DNA of 64,000 nt from Modestobacter marinus. GTDB taxonomy: Bacteria; Actinomycetota; Actinomycetes; Mycobacteriales; Geodermatophilaceae. Below, piece after piece: positions 28,227-38,593 of the stretch. Position numbers and translations under genes: made by a program. The DNA lies in the NCBI RefSeq assembly GCF_019799945.1, contig NZ_JABGCH010000006.1, forward strand, positions 119,423 to 183,422, read 5' to 3'. The notes under the pieces were generated by a model that saw only the letters and a list, made by a program, of their open reading frames with translations, was not told where the DNA came from and did not search any database. How positions within the stretch are numbered: position 1 is the first letter of the stretch; each line of letters begins with the position of its first letter.

Positions 28227-29678
28227 ATGCCCCGCACCCCCGACCAGGTCGCCGACGTGGCGGCCCAGGCCGCGCCGTACCTGGAGTCCTGGCTGGAGCA
28301 CCAGCGGCGGCGGATGCGCGTCCCCGGGGTGCAGGCCGCCGTCCGGGTGGGGGACCGCGTGGTGCTCGACACCGCGCTGGGTCTGGCCGACGAGACCACC
28401 GGTGAGGAGCTGACCACCGGGCACCTGTTCCGGATCGCCTCCCACTCCAAGACCTTCACCGCCACCGCGGTCCTGCAGCTGGTCGAGGAGGGCCGGATGC
28501 GGCTCGACGACCCGATCGGCCAGTGGGTGCCGGCGCTGGCCGAGGGTGCGCCGGCGGTCGCCGCGGTCACCGTCCGCGAGCTGCTCGGCCACCAGGCCGG
28601 GATCGTCCGGGACGGCGGGGACAACGACTTCTGGCAGCTGCTGCACCCGTTCCCGGACGAGCAGGGGCTGCTGGCCACCGCCACGGCCGGGGACGCGCTG
28701 ACCTTCGGGCGCAACGAGCACTTCAAGTACTCGAACGTCGGCTACTCGCTGCTCGGCCTCGCGATCGAGGCGGTGACCGGGACGCGGTACGCGGAGCACC
28801 TGCGGCACGCGGTGATCGACCGGCTGGGCCTCGCCGACACCGGGCCGGAGTGGGCCCCCGCCCGGGCCGCCGAGTACGCGGCCGGGCACACCGCCCTGCT
28901 CGACGGGGAGGTCACCCGGCTGCGCATCCCGCACGTCGACACCCGGGCCATGGCGGCGGCGACCGGCTTCTACTCGACCGCCCGGGACCTGACCACCTAC
29001 GGCGCCGCGCACTTCACCGGCGACGGGACGCTGCTGTCCGACGCGGCGAAACGGCTTCTGCGGCGGCCGGAGTCGGAGGTGCGGGCGCACGGCACGGAGC
29101 CGCGGCACTACGGCCTCGGGTTCGACCTGGACACCGTCGGGGAGCGCCGGCTGGTCGGGCACAGCGGCGGGTACCCCGGCCACATCACCCGCACGTGGTT
29201 CGACCCGGACGCCCAGGTGGTGGTCAGCGTGCTGACCAACTGCGTCGACGGCCCGGCCGACGTGCTGGCCCGCGGCCTGCTCGCGCTGCTCGACCTGGCG
29301 CTGGCCGCACCGGAGCGCGCAGAGGCCGCCCCGGAGCGCGCCGAGACGGCACCGGATCCGGCGGACCCGGCGCGGTTCACCGGGCGGTGGGCGAGCCTGT
29401 GGGGCGTGCTCGACGTCGCCCTGCTCGGCGGCCGGCTGGTGCTGCTGCACCCGAGCCTGCCGACCCCGGCCGAGGACTGGCTGGAGCTGACGGTCGAGGA
29501 CGGGTCCACGCTGCGCCAGGAGGCGGCCGCCGGGTTCGGGTCGCCGGGGGAGGCCGTCGAGTACACGTGGGGCCCCGACGGCACGGCGACCGAGGTGCGG
29601 TTCGGCGGCCTCACCACCTGGCCGGTCGACGCGTTCCTCGCCCGGCGGGCCGGGCAGGTCGCCGGGCTGCCCCGGTGA
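28227..29678 (+). CDS. Beta-lactamase-family serine hydrolase (class C type)
   Basis: 483 residues. The nucleophile tetrad S-x-x-K is SHSK ([18 protein letters not shown]), the Y-x-N motif is YSN in [12 protein letters not shown], and the third motif is HSGGYPG. These match class C beta-lactamase/DD-peptidase/esterase relatives (PF00144). A C-terminal ~110-residue beta domain follows an Ala/Glu/Pro linker. There is no signal peptide, so an intracellular esterase or peptidase role is more likely than antibiotic resistance. ATG at 28227 follows GAGGAG. It overlaps the next gene (GTGA) and probably forms a two-gene unit. Confidence 0.9.
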   Translation: MPRTPDQVADVAAQAAPYLESWLEHQRRRMRVPGVQAAVRVGDRVVLDTALGLADETTGEELTTGHLFRIASHSKTFTATAVLQLVEEGRMRLDDPIGQWVPALAEGAPAVAAVTVRELLGHQAGIVRDGGDNDFWQLLHPFPDEQGLLATATAGDALTFGRNEHFKYSNVGYSLLGLAIEAVTGTRYAEHLRHAVIDRLGLADTGPEWAPARAAEYAAGHTALLDGEVTRLRIPHVDTRAMAAATGFYSTARDLTTYGAAHFTGDGTLLSDAAKRLLRRPESEVRAHGTEPRHYGLGFDLDTVGERRLVGHSGGYPGHITRTWFDPDAQVVVSVLTNCVDGPADVLARGLLALLDLALAAPERAEAAPERAETAPDPADPARFTGRWASLWGVLDVALLGGRLVLLHPSLPTPAEDWLELTVEDGSTLRQEAAAGFGSPGEAVEYTWGPDGTATEVRFGGLTTWPVDAFLARRAGQVAGLPR

Positions 29679-31201
29679 CCGCGCTGCTGCTGCGCCGCGC
29701 CCGCCTGGGCGCCGCCGTCCGCGACGTGCTGATCGCCGGCGGGCGGGTGGTCGCCGTCGCCGACGACCTGCCGACCGCGCGGGGGCTGGACGGCCTGTCG
29801 GGTGGGACGACGGTGGTCGACCTGGACGGCGGCACCCTGCTCCCCGGGCTGCGCGACGAGCACGTCCACCTCCAGCAGTGGGCCGCGACCCGCCGGCGGA
29901 TCGACGTGACGGCGGCCCGGTCGCCGGGGGAGGCCGCCGCGCTGGTGGCCGCCGCGCTGCGGGAGGACCCGGGTGAGCCCGGGAGCTTCGTCGTCGCCCA
30001 GGGCTTCCGGGACGCGCTGTGGACGGAGGCCCCCGACGTCGCGGTCCTCGACGCGGCGCTGCCCGGCCGGCCGGTGGTCCTGGTCAGCGCCGACCTGCAC
30101 ACCGCCTGGTGCAGCACGCCCGCGCTGCGGCGGCTGGGGTTGCCCCAGGACTCCGGCGTGCTCCGCGAGCAGGAGGCGATGGCGGTGTACGCCCGGGCCG
30201 GGCAGGTCGGCACCGACGTGCTCGACGGCTGGGTGCTCGAGGCGGCTGCCGCGGCGGCGGCCCGCGGGGTGACCGCCGTGGTCGACCTGGAGAACGACGA
30301 CCTGCTCGGCGCCTGGGCCCGCCGGGCTCGCCGGCAGGACGGCGGCCCCGCGGTGCGGGTGCGCGCCGGCTTCTGGGAGAACCGCCTGGAGCAGGTCCTG
30401 GCCACCGGCCTGCGCAGCGGGGACCCGCTGCCCGGCGTCCCCGACCCGGTGGCCGCCGACCGGGTGCGCCTCGGGCCGCTGAAGCTCTTCGTCGACGGCT
30501 CCCTGGGCACCCGCACCGCCTACTGCCACCAGCCCTACCCCGGGGTGGCCGGCCCGGAGGCCCACGGCGTGCTCCGCACGTCCCCGGACCGGCTGGAGGA
30601 GCTGCTGCGCCGGGCCGGCGCGCACGGCCTGGACCTGGCGGTGCACGCCATCGGCGACCGGGCGACGGCGATCGCGCTGGACGGCTTCGCCGCCGCGGCG
30701 TGCACCGGGCGGATCGAGCACGCCCAGCAGGTGCGCCCGGCGGACCTGCCGCGCTTCGCCGAGCTGGGGGTGGTGGCGAGCGTCCAGCCGCGGCACGCGA
30801 TCGACGACCGGGACGCCGCCGACCGGCACTGGGCCGGCGCCACCGAGCACGCCTTCCCCTACGGGGCGCTCGTCGCCGCGGGCGCGGAGGTGGTGCTCGG
30901 CTCGGACGCCCCGGTGGCGCCGCTGGACCCGTGGGACGCCGTCGCCAGCGCCGTCCACCGCTCGCTGGACGAGCGGGGGGCCTGGCACCCGGAGCACCAC
31001 CTGCGCCTCGAGGTCGCGCTCGCGGCGGCCAGCGGCGGACGTCGGGCGGTCCGGGTGGGGGACGTCGCCGACCTCGTCGTCGTCCCGGAGCCCCCGGCCG
31101 ACGTGCTGGCCCGCGACGGCGCCGCCGGGCTGCGGGCCACCGAGGTCCTCGGCACGCTGGTCGCCGGTCGCTGGACCCACCGGACGGCGGCACTGCGCTG
31201 A
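29675..31201 (+). CDS. Amidohydrolase family 3 (YtcJ-like) metal-dependent hydrolase
   Basis: 508 residues from GTG at 29675, overlapping the previous stop. Urease-superfamily TIM barrel. GLRDEHVHLQQW holds the H-x-H metal ligands; FVDGSLGTRTAYCHQPY is the YtcJ-type signature; the later His ligands are in DLAVHAIGDRA and GRIEHAQQV, and the catalytic Asp in GSDAPVAPLDPWDA. Family members hydrolyse N-acyl or formamide-type bonds; the substrate here is unknown. Coupling to a serine hydrolase suggests a small catabolic pair. Confidence 0.9.
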   Translation: MTALLLRRARLGAAVRDVLIAGGRVVAVADDLPTARGLDGLSGGTTVVDLDGGTLLPGLRDEHVHLQQWAATRRRIDVTAARSPGEAAALVAAALREDPGEPGSFVVAQGFRDALWTEAPDVAVLDAALPGRPVVLVSADLHTAWCSTPALRRLGLPQDSGVLREQEAMAVYARAGQVGTDVLDGWVLEAAAAAAARGVTAVVDLENDDLLGAWARRARRQDGGPAVRVRAGFWENRLEQVLATGLRSGDPLPGVPDPVAADRVRLGPLKLFVDGSLGTRTAYCHQPYPGVAGPEAHGVLRTSPDRLEELLRRAGAHGLDLAVHAIGDRATAIALDGFAAAACTGRIEHAQQVRPADLPRFAELGVVASVQPRHAIDDRDAADRHWAGATEHAFPYGALVAAGAEVVLGSDAPVAPLDPWDAVASAVHRSLDERGAWHPEHHLRLEVALAAASGGRRAVRVGDVADLVVVPEPPADVLARDGAAGLRATEVLGTLVAGRWTHRTAALR

Positions 31202-31299
31202 CCGGGGGCGCGCGCGGGCCGGCCGGGGGCGGGGGGCACGATCATGGCCCGGGTGACCCGCGTCGGGCGGGGCCGCGCTCCGACGAGACGAGGTGCCAG

Positions 31300-32136
31300 G
31301 TGCCGCACGACGTGCCACCCGTCCGGGCTCCCGGGCCGGGAGCCGGGGAGGTGCCGACCCGGCGCCCGCCGCACCGGCAGACCCGGCGCCCGGTGTCCCT
31401 GGCGCTGTGGTCCTGCGTCCTGGTGATCTACCCGGTGACCGTGCTGCTCTTCCGGCTGCGCTACCGGCACGCCGAGCGGATCCCGGCCACCGGTCCGGTG
31501 CTGCTCGTGGCCAACCACGTCTCGGTGCTCGACCCGCTGGCCTGCGCCCGGCTGGTCTGGGACGCCGGCCGCGCCCCGCACTTCCTGGCCAAGGACGCCG
31601 TCTTCCGGGGGCCCGCGGGCACGGTGCTGCGGGCGGCCGGGCAGATCCCGGTGTCCCGCGGGTCGAGCACGGCCAGCACCTCGGTGTCCGCGGCCCGGGA
31701 GGCGCTGGAGGCGGGGCACCTCGTGGTCATCTACCCGGAGGGCACGGTGACCCGCGATCCGGACTGGTGGCCGATGCAGGCCCACACCGGGGTCGCCCGG
31801 ATGGCGCTGACCAGCGACGCGGTGGTGCTCCCCGTCGCACAGTGGGGCCCGCAGCGGGTGCACGACTACCACGCCCGGGCATGGCACCCGGGGCTGCGCG
31901 CGCCCGCCGAGCTCCTGGTCGGCGAGCCGGTCGACCTGTCCGCGCACAGCGCCCGGGTGCGGGCCGGGGCGCCGGTGACCAACGAGCTGCTGCGCGAGGT
32001 GACCGACCTGATCATGACCCGGGTGCGCGACCAGCTGGCCGAGCTGCGGGGCGAGCAGCCGCCGGCGGCCTTCCACCCCCGCCCGGCGCGGCAGCTGCCG
32101 CAGCCCCGGTCGCGCCCCGCCGGGGAGGCCTCGTGA
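31300..32136 (+). CDS. plsC: 1-acyl-sn-glycerol-3-phosphate acyltransferase
   Basis: 278 residues. The acyltransferase motifs are N-H-VSVL-D (H-x4-D) near residue 70 and [14 protein letters not shown]. An N-terminal membrane segment ([19 protein letters not shown]) anchors it. It acylates lysophosphatidate in phospholipid synthesis. The start is chosen at GTG 31300 with GACGAGG upstream; other GTGs nearby are possible. The stop overlaps gpsA, whose product supplies glycerol-3-phosphate to the same pathway. The C-terminal ~30 residues are Pro/Arg-rich. Confidence 0.92.
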   Translation: MPHDVPPVRAPGPGAGEVPTRRPPHRQTRRPVSLALWSCVLVIYPVTVLLFRLRYRHAERIPATGPVLLVANHVSVLDPLACARLVWDAGRAPHFLAKDAVFRGPAGTVLRAAGQIPVSRGSSTASTSVSAAREALEAGHLVVIYPEGTVTRDPDWWPMQAHTGVARMALTSDAVVLPVAQWGPQRVHDYHARAWHPGLRAPAELLVGEPVDLSAHSARVRAGAPVTNELLREVTDLIMTRVRDQLAELRGEQPPAAFHPRPARQLPQPRSRPAGEAS

Positions 32137-33128
32137 CCCGGGCGGCCGTCCTGGGGGCGGGCTCCTGGGGGACCACCTTCGCCAAGGTGCTCGCCGACGC
32201 CGGCTGCACGGTGACCCTGCACGCCCGCCGCCCGGAGCTGGTCACCGCGATGGTGGCGACCCGGGAGAACGGCGAGTACCTGCCGGGGGTGCGGCTGCCC
32301 GACGCCGTCCGGCCGACCGGCGACGCCGGGGAGGCGCTCGAGGACGCCGACGTGGTGGTCCTCGCGGTGCCGAGCCAGACGCTGCGGGAGAACCTCACCG
32401 GCTGGGCGCCGCTGCTGCCCCCGGACGCGACCCTGCTGTCGCTGATGAAGGGCGTGGAGCTGGGCACCACCAAGCGGATGAGCGAGGTGATCCGCGAGGT
32501 CACCGGCGCCGGCGCCGGCCGGGTGGCGGCGCTGTCCGGGCCGAACCTGGCCCGCGAGATCGCCGACGAGCAGCCCGCCGCGACGGTGATCGCCTGCACC
32601 GACACCGACCGGGCCGAGGCGCTGCAGGCGGCCTGCCACACCCGCTACTTCCGGCCGTACACCAACCCCGACCTGGTCGGCTGCGAGCTGGGCGGGGCGC
32701 TGAAGAACGTCATCGCGCTGGCTGCCGGGATCGCCGAGGGGCTGGGGTACGGCGACAACACCCGCGCCTCCCTGATCACCCGCGGGCTCGCCGAGACCGC
32801 GCGGCTGGGGGTCGCGCTGGGCGCGGAGCCGAGCACCTTCGCCGGCCTGGCCGGGCTCGGCGACCTGGTCGCCACCTGCTCCTCCCCGCTGTCCCGCAAC
32901 CGCACCTTCGGCGAGAAGCTGGGCCGCGGGATGACCGTGGCCGAGGTGCAGCAGACCACCCGGCAGACCGCCGAGGGCGTGAAGACCTGCCGGTCGGTGC
33001 TGGACCTCGCGCGGGCGCACGACGTCTACGTGCCGATCACCGAGGCCGTGGTGCGGGTCTGCCACGAGGGCGAGTCGGCGGCGCAGATGGTCCGGGAGAT
33101 CATGTCCCGGGAGGCCAAGCCGGAGTGA
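32133..33128 (+). CDS. gpsA: Glycerol-3-phosphate dehydrogenase [NAD(P)+]
   Basis: 331 residues. It reduces dihydroxyacetone phosphate to sn-glycerol-3-phosphate for phospholipids. The Rossmann motif is [20 protein letters not shown] at the N-terminus; [38 protein letters not shown] (catalytic Lys) and [20 protein letters not shown] are GpsA signatures. GTG at 32133 overlaps the plsC stop. Confidence 0.97.
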   Translation: MTRAAVLGAGSWGTTFAKVLADAGCTVTLHARRPELVTAMVATRENGEYLPGVRLPDAVRPTGDAGEALEDADVVVLAVPSQTLRENLTGWAPLLPPDATLLSLMKGVELGTTKRMSEVIREVTGAGAGRVAALSGPNLAREIADEQPAATVIACTDTDRAEALQAACHTRYFRPYTNPDLVGCELGGALKNVIALAAGIAEGLGYGDNTRASLITRGLAETARLGVALGAEPSTFAGLAGLGDLVATCSSPLSRNRTFGEKLGRGMTVAEVQQTTRQTAEGVKTCRSVLDLARAHDVYVPITEAVVRVCHEGESAAQMVREIMSREAKPE

Positions 33129-33153
33129 GGCCGCCGGACCGACAGGAGGCCGC

Positions 33154-34305
33154 GTGACCACCGCTGACCCGACCGTGCCGCTGGGCGACGGGACCCGCCT
33201 GGTGCACGCCGGCGACGAGCCCGTCGTCCCGGGCACCCCGCTGCGCCCCTCCCCGGTCTTCGCCGCCCCCTACCACCTCGGCGACGAGCCGCCGGGGCTC
33301 AACTCCTACGCGCGGCCGGACAACCCGACGCTGCGGGTGCTGGAGCGGGCGCTCGGCGAGCTGGACGGCGGGGACTGCCTGACCTTCGCCACCGGCATGG
33401 CCGCGATCAGCTCCGCGGTGCTGGCCGTCGCCGGCCCCGGTGACCGGGTGGTGCTGCCCTCGGACGGCTACTACACGACCCGGGTGCTGGCCCGCGACGA
33501 GCTGGAGCGCTTCGGCCTGCGGGTGGAGCTGGTGCCCACCCTGGAGATCGAGGCGGTGGCCGCCCGTGGCGACCTCGACGGCGCCCGGCTGGTGATGCTG
33601 GAGACGCCGAGCAACCCGCAGCTGGACGTGTGCGACATCGCCGCCGTCGCCCGCGCCACGCACGCCGCCGGGGCGGTGCTCGCCGTGGACAACACCACCG
33701 CCACCCCGATCGGGCAGCGCCCGCTGGAGCTGGGCGCGGACCTGGTCGTGGCCGCGGACACCAAGGCGCTGACCGGGCACAGCGACGTGCTGCTGGGCCA
33801 CGTCAGCACCGCGCGCACCGAGCGCGGCCGGGAGCTGGCTCCGCGCATCGCCGCCTGGCGCAAGACCACCGGCAACCCGCCCGGGCCGTTCGAGGCGTGG
33901 CTGGCCCACCGGTCGATGGGCACGCTGGACCTCCGGCTGGCCCGCCAGGCGGCCAACGCCGCCGCCGTGGCCGAGGTCCTGGCCGGGTCGGCGGCCGTGC
34001 GCGGGGTGCGCTGGCCGGGCCGGCCGGAGGACCCGTCCTACGCGCTGGCCCAGCGGCAGATGCTGCGGCAGAACGGCGTGGTCTCCGCGGAGCTCGCCGA
34101 CTCCGACGCCGTCGGACGGTTCGTGCGGGCCAGCCGGTTGTTCGTCGCGGCGACCAGCTTCGGCGGCATCCACACCACCGTCGACCGCCGGGCGCAGTGG
34201 GGCGGGGACGCCGTGCCGGCCGGCTTCGTCCGGTTCTCCTGCGGCATCGAGGACACCGCCGACCTGGTCGCCGACCTGGAGCGGGCCCTCGCGGCGCTCG
34301 GCTAG
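33154..34305 (+). CDS. Cystathionine gamma-lyase-like PLP enzyme (Cys/Met metabolism family)
   Basis: 383 residues, fold-type I. The N-terminal active-site region is [20 protein letters not shown]; the PLP-stacking Tyr and Ser/Gly region are in [18 protein letters not shown] Asp in [10 protein letters not shown]; the Schiff-base Lys in [11 protein letters not shown]; and the substrate Arg in [10 protein letters not shown]. Whether it is a gamma-lyase, gamma-synthase or sulfhydrylase cannot be decided. GTG at 33154 follows AGGAGG. Lies between gpsA and ddl, which are neighbours in mycobacteria. Confidence 0.9.
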   Translation: MTTADPTVPLGDGTRLVHAGDEPVVPGTPLRPSPVFAAPYHLGDEPPGLNSYARPDNPTLRVLERALGELDGGDCLTFATGMAAISSAVLAVAGPGDRVVLPSDGYYTTRVLARDELERFGLRVELVPTLEIEAVAARGDLDGARLVMLETPSNPQLDVCDIAAVARATHAAGAVLAVDNTTATPIGQRPLELGADLVVAADTKALTGHSDVLLGHVSTARTERGRELAPRIAAWRKTTGNPPGPFEAWLAHRSMGTLDLRLARQAANAAAVAEVLAGSAAVRGVRWPGRPEDPSYALAQRQMLRQNGVVSAELADSDAVGRFVRASRLFVAATSFGGIHTTVDRRAQWGGDAVPAGFVRFSCGIEDTADLVADLERALAALG

Positions 34306-34308
34306 GGT
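34303..34308 (+). promoter_or_regulatory. -10 element for leaderless ddl
   Basis: TAGGGT exactly eight bases before the ddl ATG; it includes the TAG stop of the preceding gene. Confidence 0.5.
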
Positions 34309-34316
34309 TCGCGGCG

Positions 34317-35456
34317 ATGACGGGGACTACGCGCAGGACCAGGGTGGCGGTCGTCTTCGGGGGGCGGAGCGCCGAGCACGCCATCTCGTGCGTGTCGGCC
34401 GGCAGCGTGCTCGCCGCCCTGGACCCGGAGAAGTACGACGTCGTGCCGGTGGGCATCACCCGCGACGGGCGCTGGCTGCTCACCGACGGCGACCCGCAGC
34501 GGCTGGCGATCACCGACGGCGTGCTGCCCGAGGTCACCGAGGGCACCCCGGTCTCCCTGGTCGGCGACCCGGCCGGCCGCGGGCTCGCCGAACTCGGGCC
34601 CGGCTCGGCGATCGGCCGGCTCACCGAGGTCGACGTCGTCTTCCCGGTGCTGCACGGCGCCTACGGCGAGGACGGCACCATCCAGGGCCTGCTGGAGATG
34701 TCCGGGCTGCCCTACGTCGGCTCCGGGGTGTTCTCCAGCGCCGCGTCGATGGACAAGGAGTTCACCAAGAAGCTCCTGGCCACCGCGGGCATCCCGCAGG
34801 GCGACCACGTCGTGCTGCGGGACGCGAGCGGCGCCCTGTGCCCCGACCCCGCGGTGCTCGACCGGGCCGCCCGCGAGCGGCTGGGCCTGCCGGTGTTCGT
34901 CAAGCCCTCCCGGGCGGGGTCGAGCATCGGCATCAGCCGGGTCACCGACTGGGCGCAGTTCCCCGCCGCGGTGGCCACCGCCGCCGCGGTCGACCGCAAG
35001 GTGGTCGTGGAGGCCGCCGTCCCCGGCCGGGAGGTGGAGTGCGGCGTGCTGGCCCGGCCCGGCGCTGCCGTCCCCGACGCCAGCCTGCCCGCGGAGATCC
35101 GGCTGCGCCCGGGCACCGACTGGTACGACTTCGACGCCAAGTACCTCGACGACGCCGTCGACTTCGACGTGCCGGCCGGGCTCACGCCCGAGCAGACCGC
35201 GGCGGTGCAGGAGATCTCCCGGCGGGCCTTCCTCGCGCTGGACTGCCGGGGCCTCGCCCGGGTCGACTTCTTCCTCGGCACCGACCCGCGGACCGGCGCC
35301 GACCGGTGGGTGGTCAACGAGGTCAACACGATGCCCGGCTTCACGCCGATCTCGATGTTCCCGCGCATGTGGGCGGCGTCGGGGGTGAGCTACCCGGAGC
35401 TGGTGGACCGGCTGGTGGCCAGCGCGCTCGACGGCGTCGTCCCGGCCGCGGGGTGA
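34317..35456 (+). CDS. ddl: D-alanine--D-alanine ligase
   Basis: 379 residues, ATP-grasp enzyme making D-Ala-D-Ala for peptidoglycan. The N-terminus [15 protein letters not shown] is typical; [20 protein letters not shown] binds the first D-Ala region and [20 protein letters not shown] and RVDFFLGTD, then [16 protein letters not shown], carry the ATP and Mg residues. The ATG at 34317 lies eight bases after TAGGGT and has no ribosome binding site, so it is probably leaderless. The stop overlaps the next gene's GTG. Confidence 0.97.
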   Translation: MTGTTRRTRVAVVFGGRSAEHAISCVSAGSVLAALDPEKYDVVPVGITRDGRWLLTDGDPQRLAITDGVLPEVTEGTPVSLVGDPAGRGLAELGPGSAIGRLTEVDVVFPVLHGAYGEDGTIQGLLEMSGLPYVGSGVFSSAASMDKEFTKKLLATAGIPQGDHVVLRDASGALCPDPAVLDRAARERLGLPVFVKPSRAGSSIGISRVTDWAQFPAAVATAAAVDRKVVVEAAVPGREVECGVLARPGAAVPDASLPAEIRLRPGTDWYDFDAKYLDDAVDFDVPAGLTPEQTAAVQEISRRAFLALDCRGLARVDFFLGTDPRTGADRWVVNEVNTMPGFTPISMFPRMWAASGVSYPELVDRLVASALDGVVPAAG

Positions 35457-36097
35457 CACCCCGGCTCGGTGCCGTGGCGGTGCTGCTGGCGCTGGCGTGC
35501 GCCGGGTGCACGTCCGCCGCGGAACCCGCCGAGCCGGCGGTCCACAGCACGGCGACGGCGGCGCTGCCGACCAGCGCCGGTGAGCTGGAGGAGCTGCTGC
35601 TCGACGACGTGCCCTCCGGGCTGCCCCGGGTGGCCGACGACGAGCTGGACCCGCCGGCGGGGGAGAAGGGCGCCGACGACGTCGCCGCCTACGCCGAGGA
35701 CGCCGCGCACCAGGAGGAGGTCCTCGGCCAGTACGGCTACCAGCGCGGCTGGGAGCGCTTCTGGCGCGGGGACGGCGCGCTCACCACCGTCTTCGTCGAC
35801 CAGTTCGACGACCCGGCCGGGGCCGCCACCTACGCCGAGGACCTCGCCCGCAACGACGCGGAGTTCTACGGCGGGCAGCTGGACCGCTCCCCGGCCGGGC
35901 TGCCGGGGGACTGCGTGCTGATGACCGTGGAGCAGCCCGACCCCGGGCACGGCATGGACGGCCCGGCGGTGTTCGCCTGGTGCGGCCGCGGGGTGTTCAC
36001 GGTGTCGGTGGCGGCCGTGCGGCCCGGGGTGGAGGACGCGCGCGCCGAGGTGGCGACCGTCGTCGCGGAGCAGCTGGACCGGCTGCCCGCGCCCTGA
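35453..36097 (+). CDS. Putative lipoprotein of unknown function
   Basis: 214 residues. The N-terminus [19 protein letters not shown] is a lipoprotein signal with the likely acylated Cys at 19 (CAGC; Cys16 is the alternative). The mature part contains Ala/Glu-rich linkers, then a globular region with an [17 protein letters not shown] stretch and [19 protein letters not shown] do not recognise a named family. GTG at 35453 overlaps the ddl stop, so it is translationally coupled to cell-wall precursor synthesis. It meets the DUF3515 gene tail to tail with a five-base gap. Confidence 0.78.
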   Translation: MTPRLGAVAVLLALACAGCTSAAEPAEPAVHSTATAALPTSAGELEELLLDDVPSGLPRVADDELDPPAGEKGADDVAAYAEDAAHQEEVLGQYGYQRGWERFWRGDGALTTVFVDQFDDPAGAATYAEDLARNDAEFYGGQLDRSPAGLPGDCVLMTVEQPDPGHGMDGPAVFAWCGRGVFTVSVAAVRPGVEDARAEVATVVAEQLDRLPAP

Positions 36098-36102
36098 GCC
36101 GG

Positions 36103-36627
36103 TCAGCCGCCGGCGGGCGTGGGTTCGGTGTAGGGCAGCGCGGTCGCGATGACCGGGCTCAGCGCGGTGGGGCCGGCGCTGTCCTGGTCCAGGGGGACGC
36201 GGACCTCCACCGGCACGACCCGGTCGACCGTCGTCCACACGACGTCCTCGGGGTCGGTGGTGTCGACGTACCACTCGACGCCGGAGACGACGATCGTCCC
36301 GGCGCCGACCGCGTAGCCGGCCGGCGGTGCCACCCCGCAGATGAGGACGATCGCCGGGTCCCCCCACGCGTAGGCGTAGGGGGAGTCAGAGCGCACCATC
36401 CGCGAGGGCTCCCCGGCGAGCTCGGGCGGGAGCTGCTGCATGAGGACCGGGCAGGCCAGCTCGGCCGTCGGCGTCACCTCGGGGGTGTCGACGTCCAGGG
36501 TCGGCAGGTCCTCGCGCCCGGCGGACGGCGTGCCGGCGACGTCGGCCACCGGGCCGGTCCCGTCACCGGTGTCCGGGCGCAGGACGTTGACCAGGACCAG
36601 CAGGGCGACGACGACCGGCACCAGCAC
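36103..36627 (-). CDS. DUF3515 family membrane-anchored protein
   Basis: 174 residues as started at GTG 36627, but that start falls inside the membrane helix. The open frame continues upstream through an Ala-rich helix and an RDPLRR basic segment to a CTG at 36708, giving about 27 more residues and a sensible tail-helix-exterior layout. The exported part has ACPVLMQQLPPEL and AYAWGDPAIVLICGV, a DUF3515 signature, and a few Cys that may pair. Mycobacterial homologues also sit next to ddl and thiL. Function unknown. The gene runs downstream of the small Lrp-like gene. Confidence 0.8.
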   Translation of the reverse strand: MLVPVVVALLVLVNVLRPDTGDGTGPVADVAGTPSAGREDLPTLDVDTPEVTPTAELACPVLMQQLPPELAGEPSRMVRSDSPYAYAWGDPAIVLICGVAPPAGYAVGAGTIVVSGVEWYVDTTDPEDVVWTTVDRVVPVEVRVPLDQDSAGPTALSPVIATALPYTEPTPAGG

Positions 36628-36712
36628 CGCGACCGCGATCAGCGCGGCCCGCCGGAGCGGGTCGCGGCCCGGTGCCGGATCGGTCGTCCCCGGGGCGTGC
36701 GTGCTCAGGAGC

Positions 36713-36946
36713 TCAGATGTTGACGACGGGGCAGGTCAGCGTGCGGGTGATCCCGTCGACCGACTGGACGCGGGCCACCACCAGCCGGCCCAGCTCGTCG
36801 ACGGTGCTCGCCTCGGCGCGCACGATGACGTCGTAGGGGCCGGTGACGTCCTCCGCCCTCGTCACGCCGGCGATCTCGCTGATGCTCGCGGCGACCGCGG
36901 CTGCCTTGCCGACTTCGGTCTGGATCAGGATGTAGGCGTGGACCAC
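36713..36946 (-). CDS. Lrp/AsnC ligand-binding domain protein (no DNA-binding domain)
   Basis: 77 residues from GTG at 36946, which has GAGGAAGG upstream; the longer reading to 37003 lacks support. It consists only of the RAM/ACT-like effector domain (VHAYILIQTEVGKAAAVAAS, then GPYDVIVRAEAS). Such stand-alone domains may bind amino acids and pair with full Lrp proteins, but the role is unknown. It is divergent from thiL and may be co-transcribed with the DUF3515 gene. Confidence 0.88.
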   Translation of the reverse strand: MVHAYILIQTEVGKAAAVAASISEIAGVTRAEDVTGPYDVIVRAEASTVDELGRLVVARVQSVDGITRTLTCPVVNI

Positions 36947-37029
36947 GGGCTGACCTTCCTCGGGCGTCGTCACACGGGCGACGGCTCCGTGTGCGACCGG
37001 CAACGTACCGCAGCGACCGGGGGCGCCCG

Positions 37030-38055
37030 GTGAGTCGGCCCCGGCCCCTGGTGCCCCGGCCCGACCCGGCGGACACCGTCGGCGTCGTCGGCGAGTTCGG
37101 CCTCATCGCCCGGGTGACCGCGAAGGCGGGCACCGCGCGGCTGGCCGAGGTGGGCCCCGGTGACGACGCGGCGGTGCTGCGGACCCCCGACGGTCGGGTG
37201 GTCGCCTGCACCGACGTGCTGGTCGAGGGCCGGCACTTCCGCCGCGACTGGTCCTCCGCCGAGGACGTCGGACACAAGGCCGCGGCGGCGAACCTCGCCG
37301 ACGTGGCCGCGATGGGCGCGGTCCCGACCGCCCTGCTGGTCGGGCTGGCCTGCCCGGCGGGCACCCCGGCGTCGTGGCTGGAGGGCGTGGCGGCGGGCAT
37401 GGCCGCCGAGTGCGCGCCGTTCGGCGCCGCCGTGGTCGGCGGCGACACCGTCGCCAGCGCGGCCGACTCGGGCGCCGTCGTGCTGTCGGTCACCGCCCTC
37501 GGGGACCTGGGCGGGCGGGCGCCGGTGACCCGGAGCGGCGCGCGGCCCGGGGACGTCGTGGCGGTGGTGGGCCGGCTGGGCTGGTCGGCGTGCGGCCTGG
37601 CGGTGCTGCGCCGCGGGTTCACCTCGCCGGCCGCGGCGGTGGGCGCGCACCGCCGGCCGACCCCGCCCTACGCCGCCGGGCCCGCGGCCGCGGACGCCGG
37701 CGCCACCGCGATGTGCGACGTCAGCGACGGCCTGCTGGCCGACGTGGGCCACCTGGCCGCCGACTCCGGGGTGCGCATCGACCTCCGCCGCGCGGCGCTG
37801 GCCGGCGCCTTCGTCACCGGGCCGTTGCCCCAGGTGGCCGCGGCGCTCGGCGGTGACCCGCTGGCGTGGGTGCTCACCGGCGGCGAGGACCACGCGCTGG
37901 TCGCCACCTTCCCGTCCCGCGCGGAGCTCCCGGAGGGATGGACCATGATCGGGCAGGTGCAGGACGGCGAGCCCGGTGTGCGCGTCGACGACGTGCCCGC
38001 CCGGCAGGTGGCGGCGGAGCTGGGGGAGGCGACCGGGCATGTCCACTTCGGCTGA
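37030..38055 (+). CDS. thiL: Thiamine-monophosphate kinase
   Basis: 341 residues from GTG at 37030 (an in-frame start at 36991 is possible). It phosphorylates thiamine monophosphate to the diphosphate. Motifs: VGEFGLIARV, GPGDDAAVL, VEGRHFRRDW, AAANLADVAAMGA, VVGGDTV and MCDVSDGLLADVGHLA, with LTGGEDHALVATF near the end, all ThiL/PurM-like. The 3' end overlaps the GNAT gene by 17 bases. Confidence 0.96.
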   Translation: MSRPRPLVPRPDPADTVGVVGEFGLIARVTAKAGTARLAEVGPGDDAAVLRTPDGRVVACTDVLVEGRHFRRDWSSAEDVGHKAAAANLADVAAMGAVPTALLVGLACPAGTPASWLEGVAAGMAAECAPFGAAVVGGDTVASAADSGAVVLSVTALGDLGGRAPVTRSGARPGDVVAVVGRLGWSACGLAVLRRGFTSPAAAVGAHRRPTPPYAAGPAAADAGATAMCDVSDGLLADVGHLAADSGVRIDLRRAALAGAFVTGPLPQVAAALGGDPLAWVLTGGEDHALVATFPSRAELPEGWTMIGQVQDGEPGVRVDDVPARQVAAELGEATGHVHFG

Positions 38056-38593
38056 CGGGTCCGTGCCGGGCGCGCCGGAGCTGGGCCCGGTCCGGCTGCG
38101 GCAGGTGGGCTACGCCGACCCGGTCGCGCAGCACCTGGTCGAGCGGGTGCAGCAGGAGTACGTCGTCCGCTACGGCGGGCGGGACGCCTCCGCCGTCGAC
38201 CCGGCCGAGTTCACCCCGCCGCTGGGGCTGTTCGTCGTGGCCGAGGTGGACGGCGTACCGGCCGGCTGCGGCGGCTGGCGGGTGCACGACGCCGGGCGAG
38301 GGGTCGTGGAGCTCAAGCGGATGTACGTGGAGCCGGCCTTCCGGCGGCGCGGGGTTGCCGGCCTGGTGCTGAGCGCCCTGGAGCGCAGCGCGGCGGCCGC
38401 CGGCCACCGGCACCTGGTGCTCAACTCCGGGGACCGGCAGCCGGAGGCCCTGGCGCTCTACGTGCGCAGGGGCTACACCCCGGTGGCCGGGTACGGCGTC
38501 TACGCCGAGGCGCCCGGTGCGGTGTTCCTGGGCCGGGACCTGCCGAGTGGCGGCGCGGCCGCCGGGAACGAGGAGGACGCATGGGCGTCGTGA
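38039..38593 (+). CDS. GNAT family N-acetyltransferase
   Basis: 184 residues from ATG at 38039 within the thiL 3' end. The acetyl-CoA loop R-R-x-G-x-A is RRRGVAGLVLSALE, preceded by VVELKRMYVEPAF; the fold ends YVRRGYTPVAGYG. Substrate unknown. Stop overlaps the next gene by 13 bases, so thiL, this gene and the kinase-like gene form one operon. Confidence 0.9.
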   Translation: MSTSADGSVPGAPELGPVRLRQVGYADPVAQHLVERVQQEYVVRYGGRDASAVDPAEFTPPLGLFVVAEVDGVPAGCGGWRVHDAGRGVVELKRMYVEPAFRRRGVAGLVLSALERSAAAAGHRHLVLNSGDRQPEALALYVRRGYTPVAGYGVYAEAPGAVFLGRDLPSGGAAAGNEEDAWAS

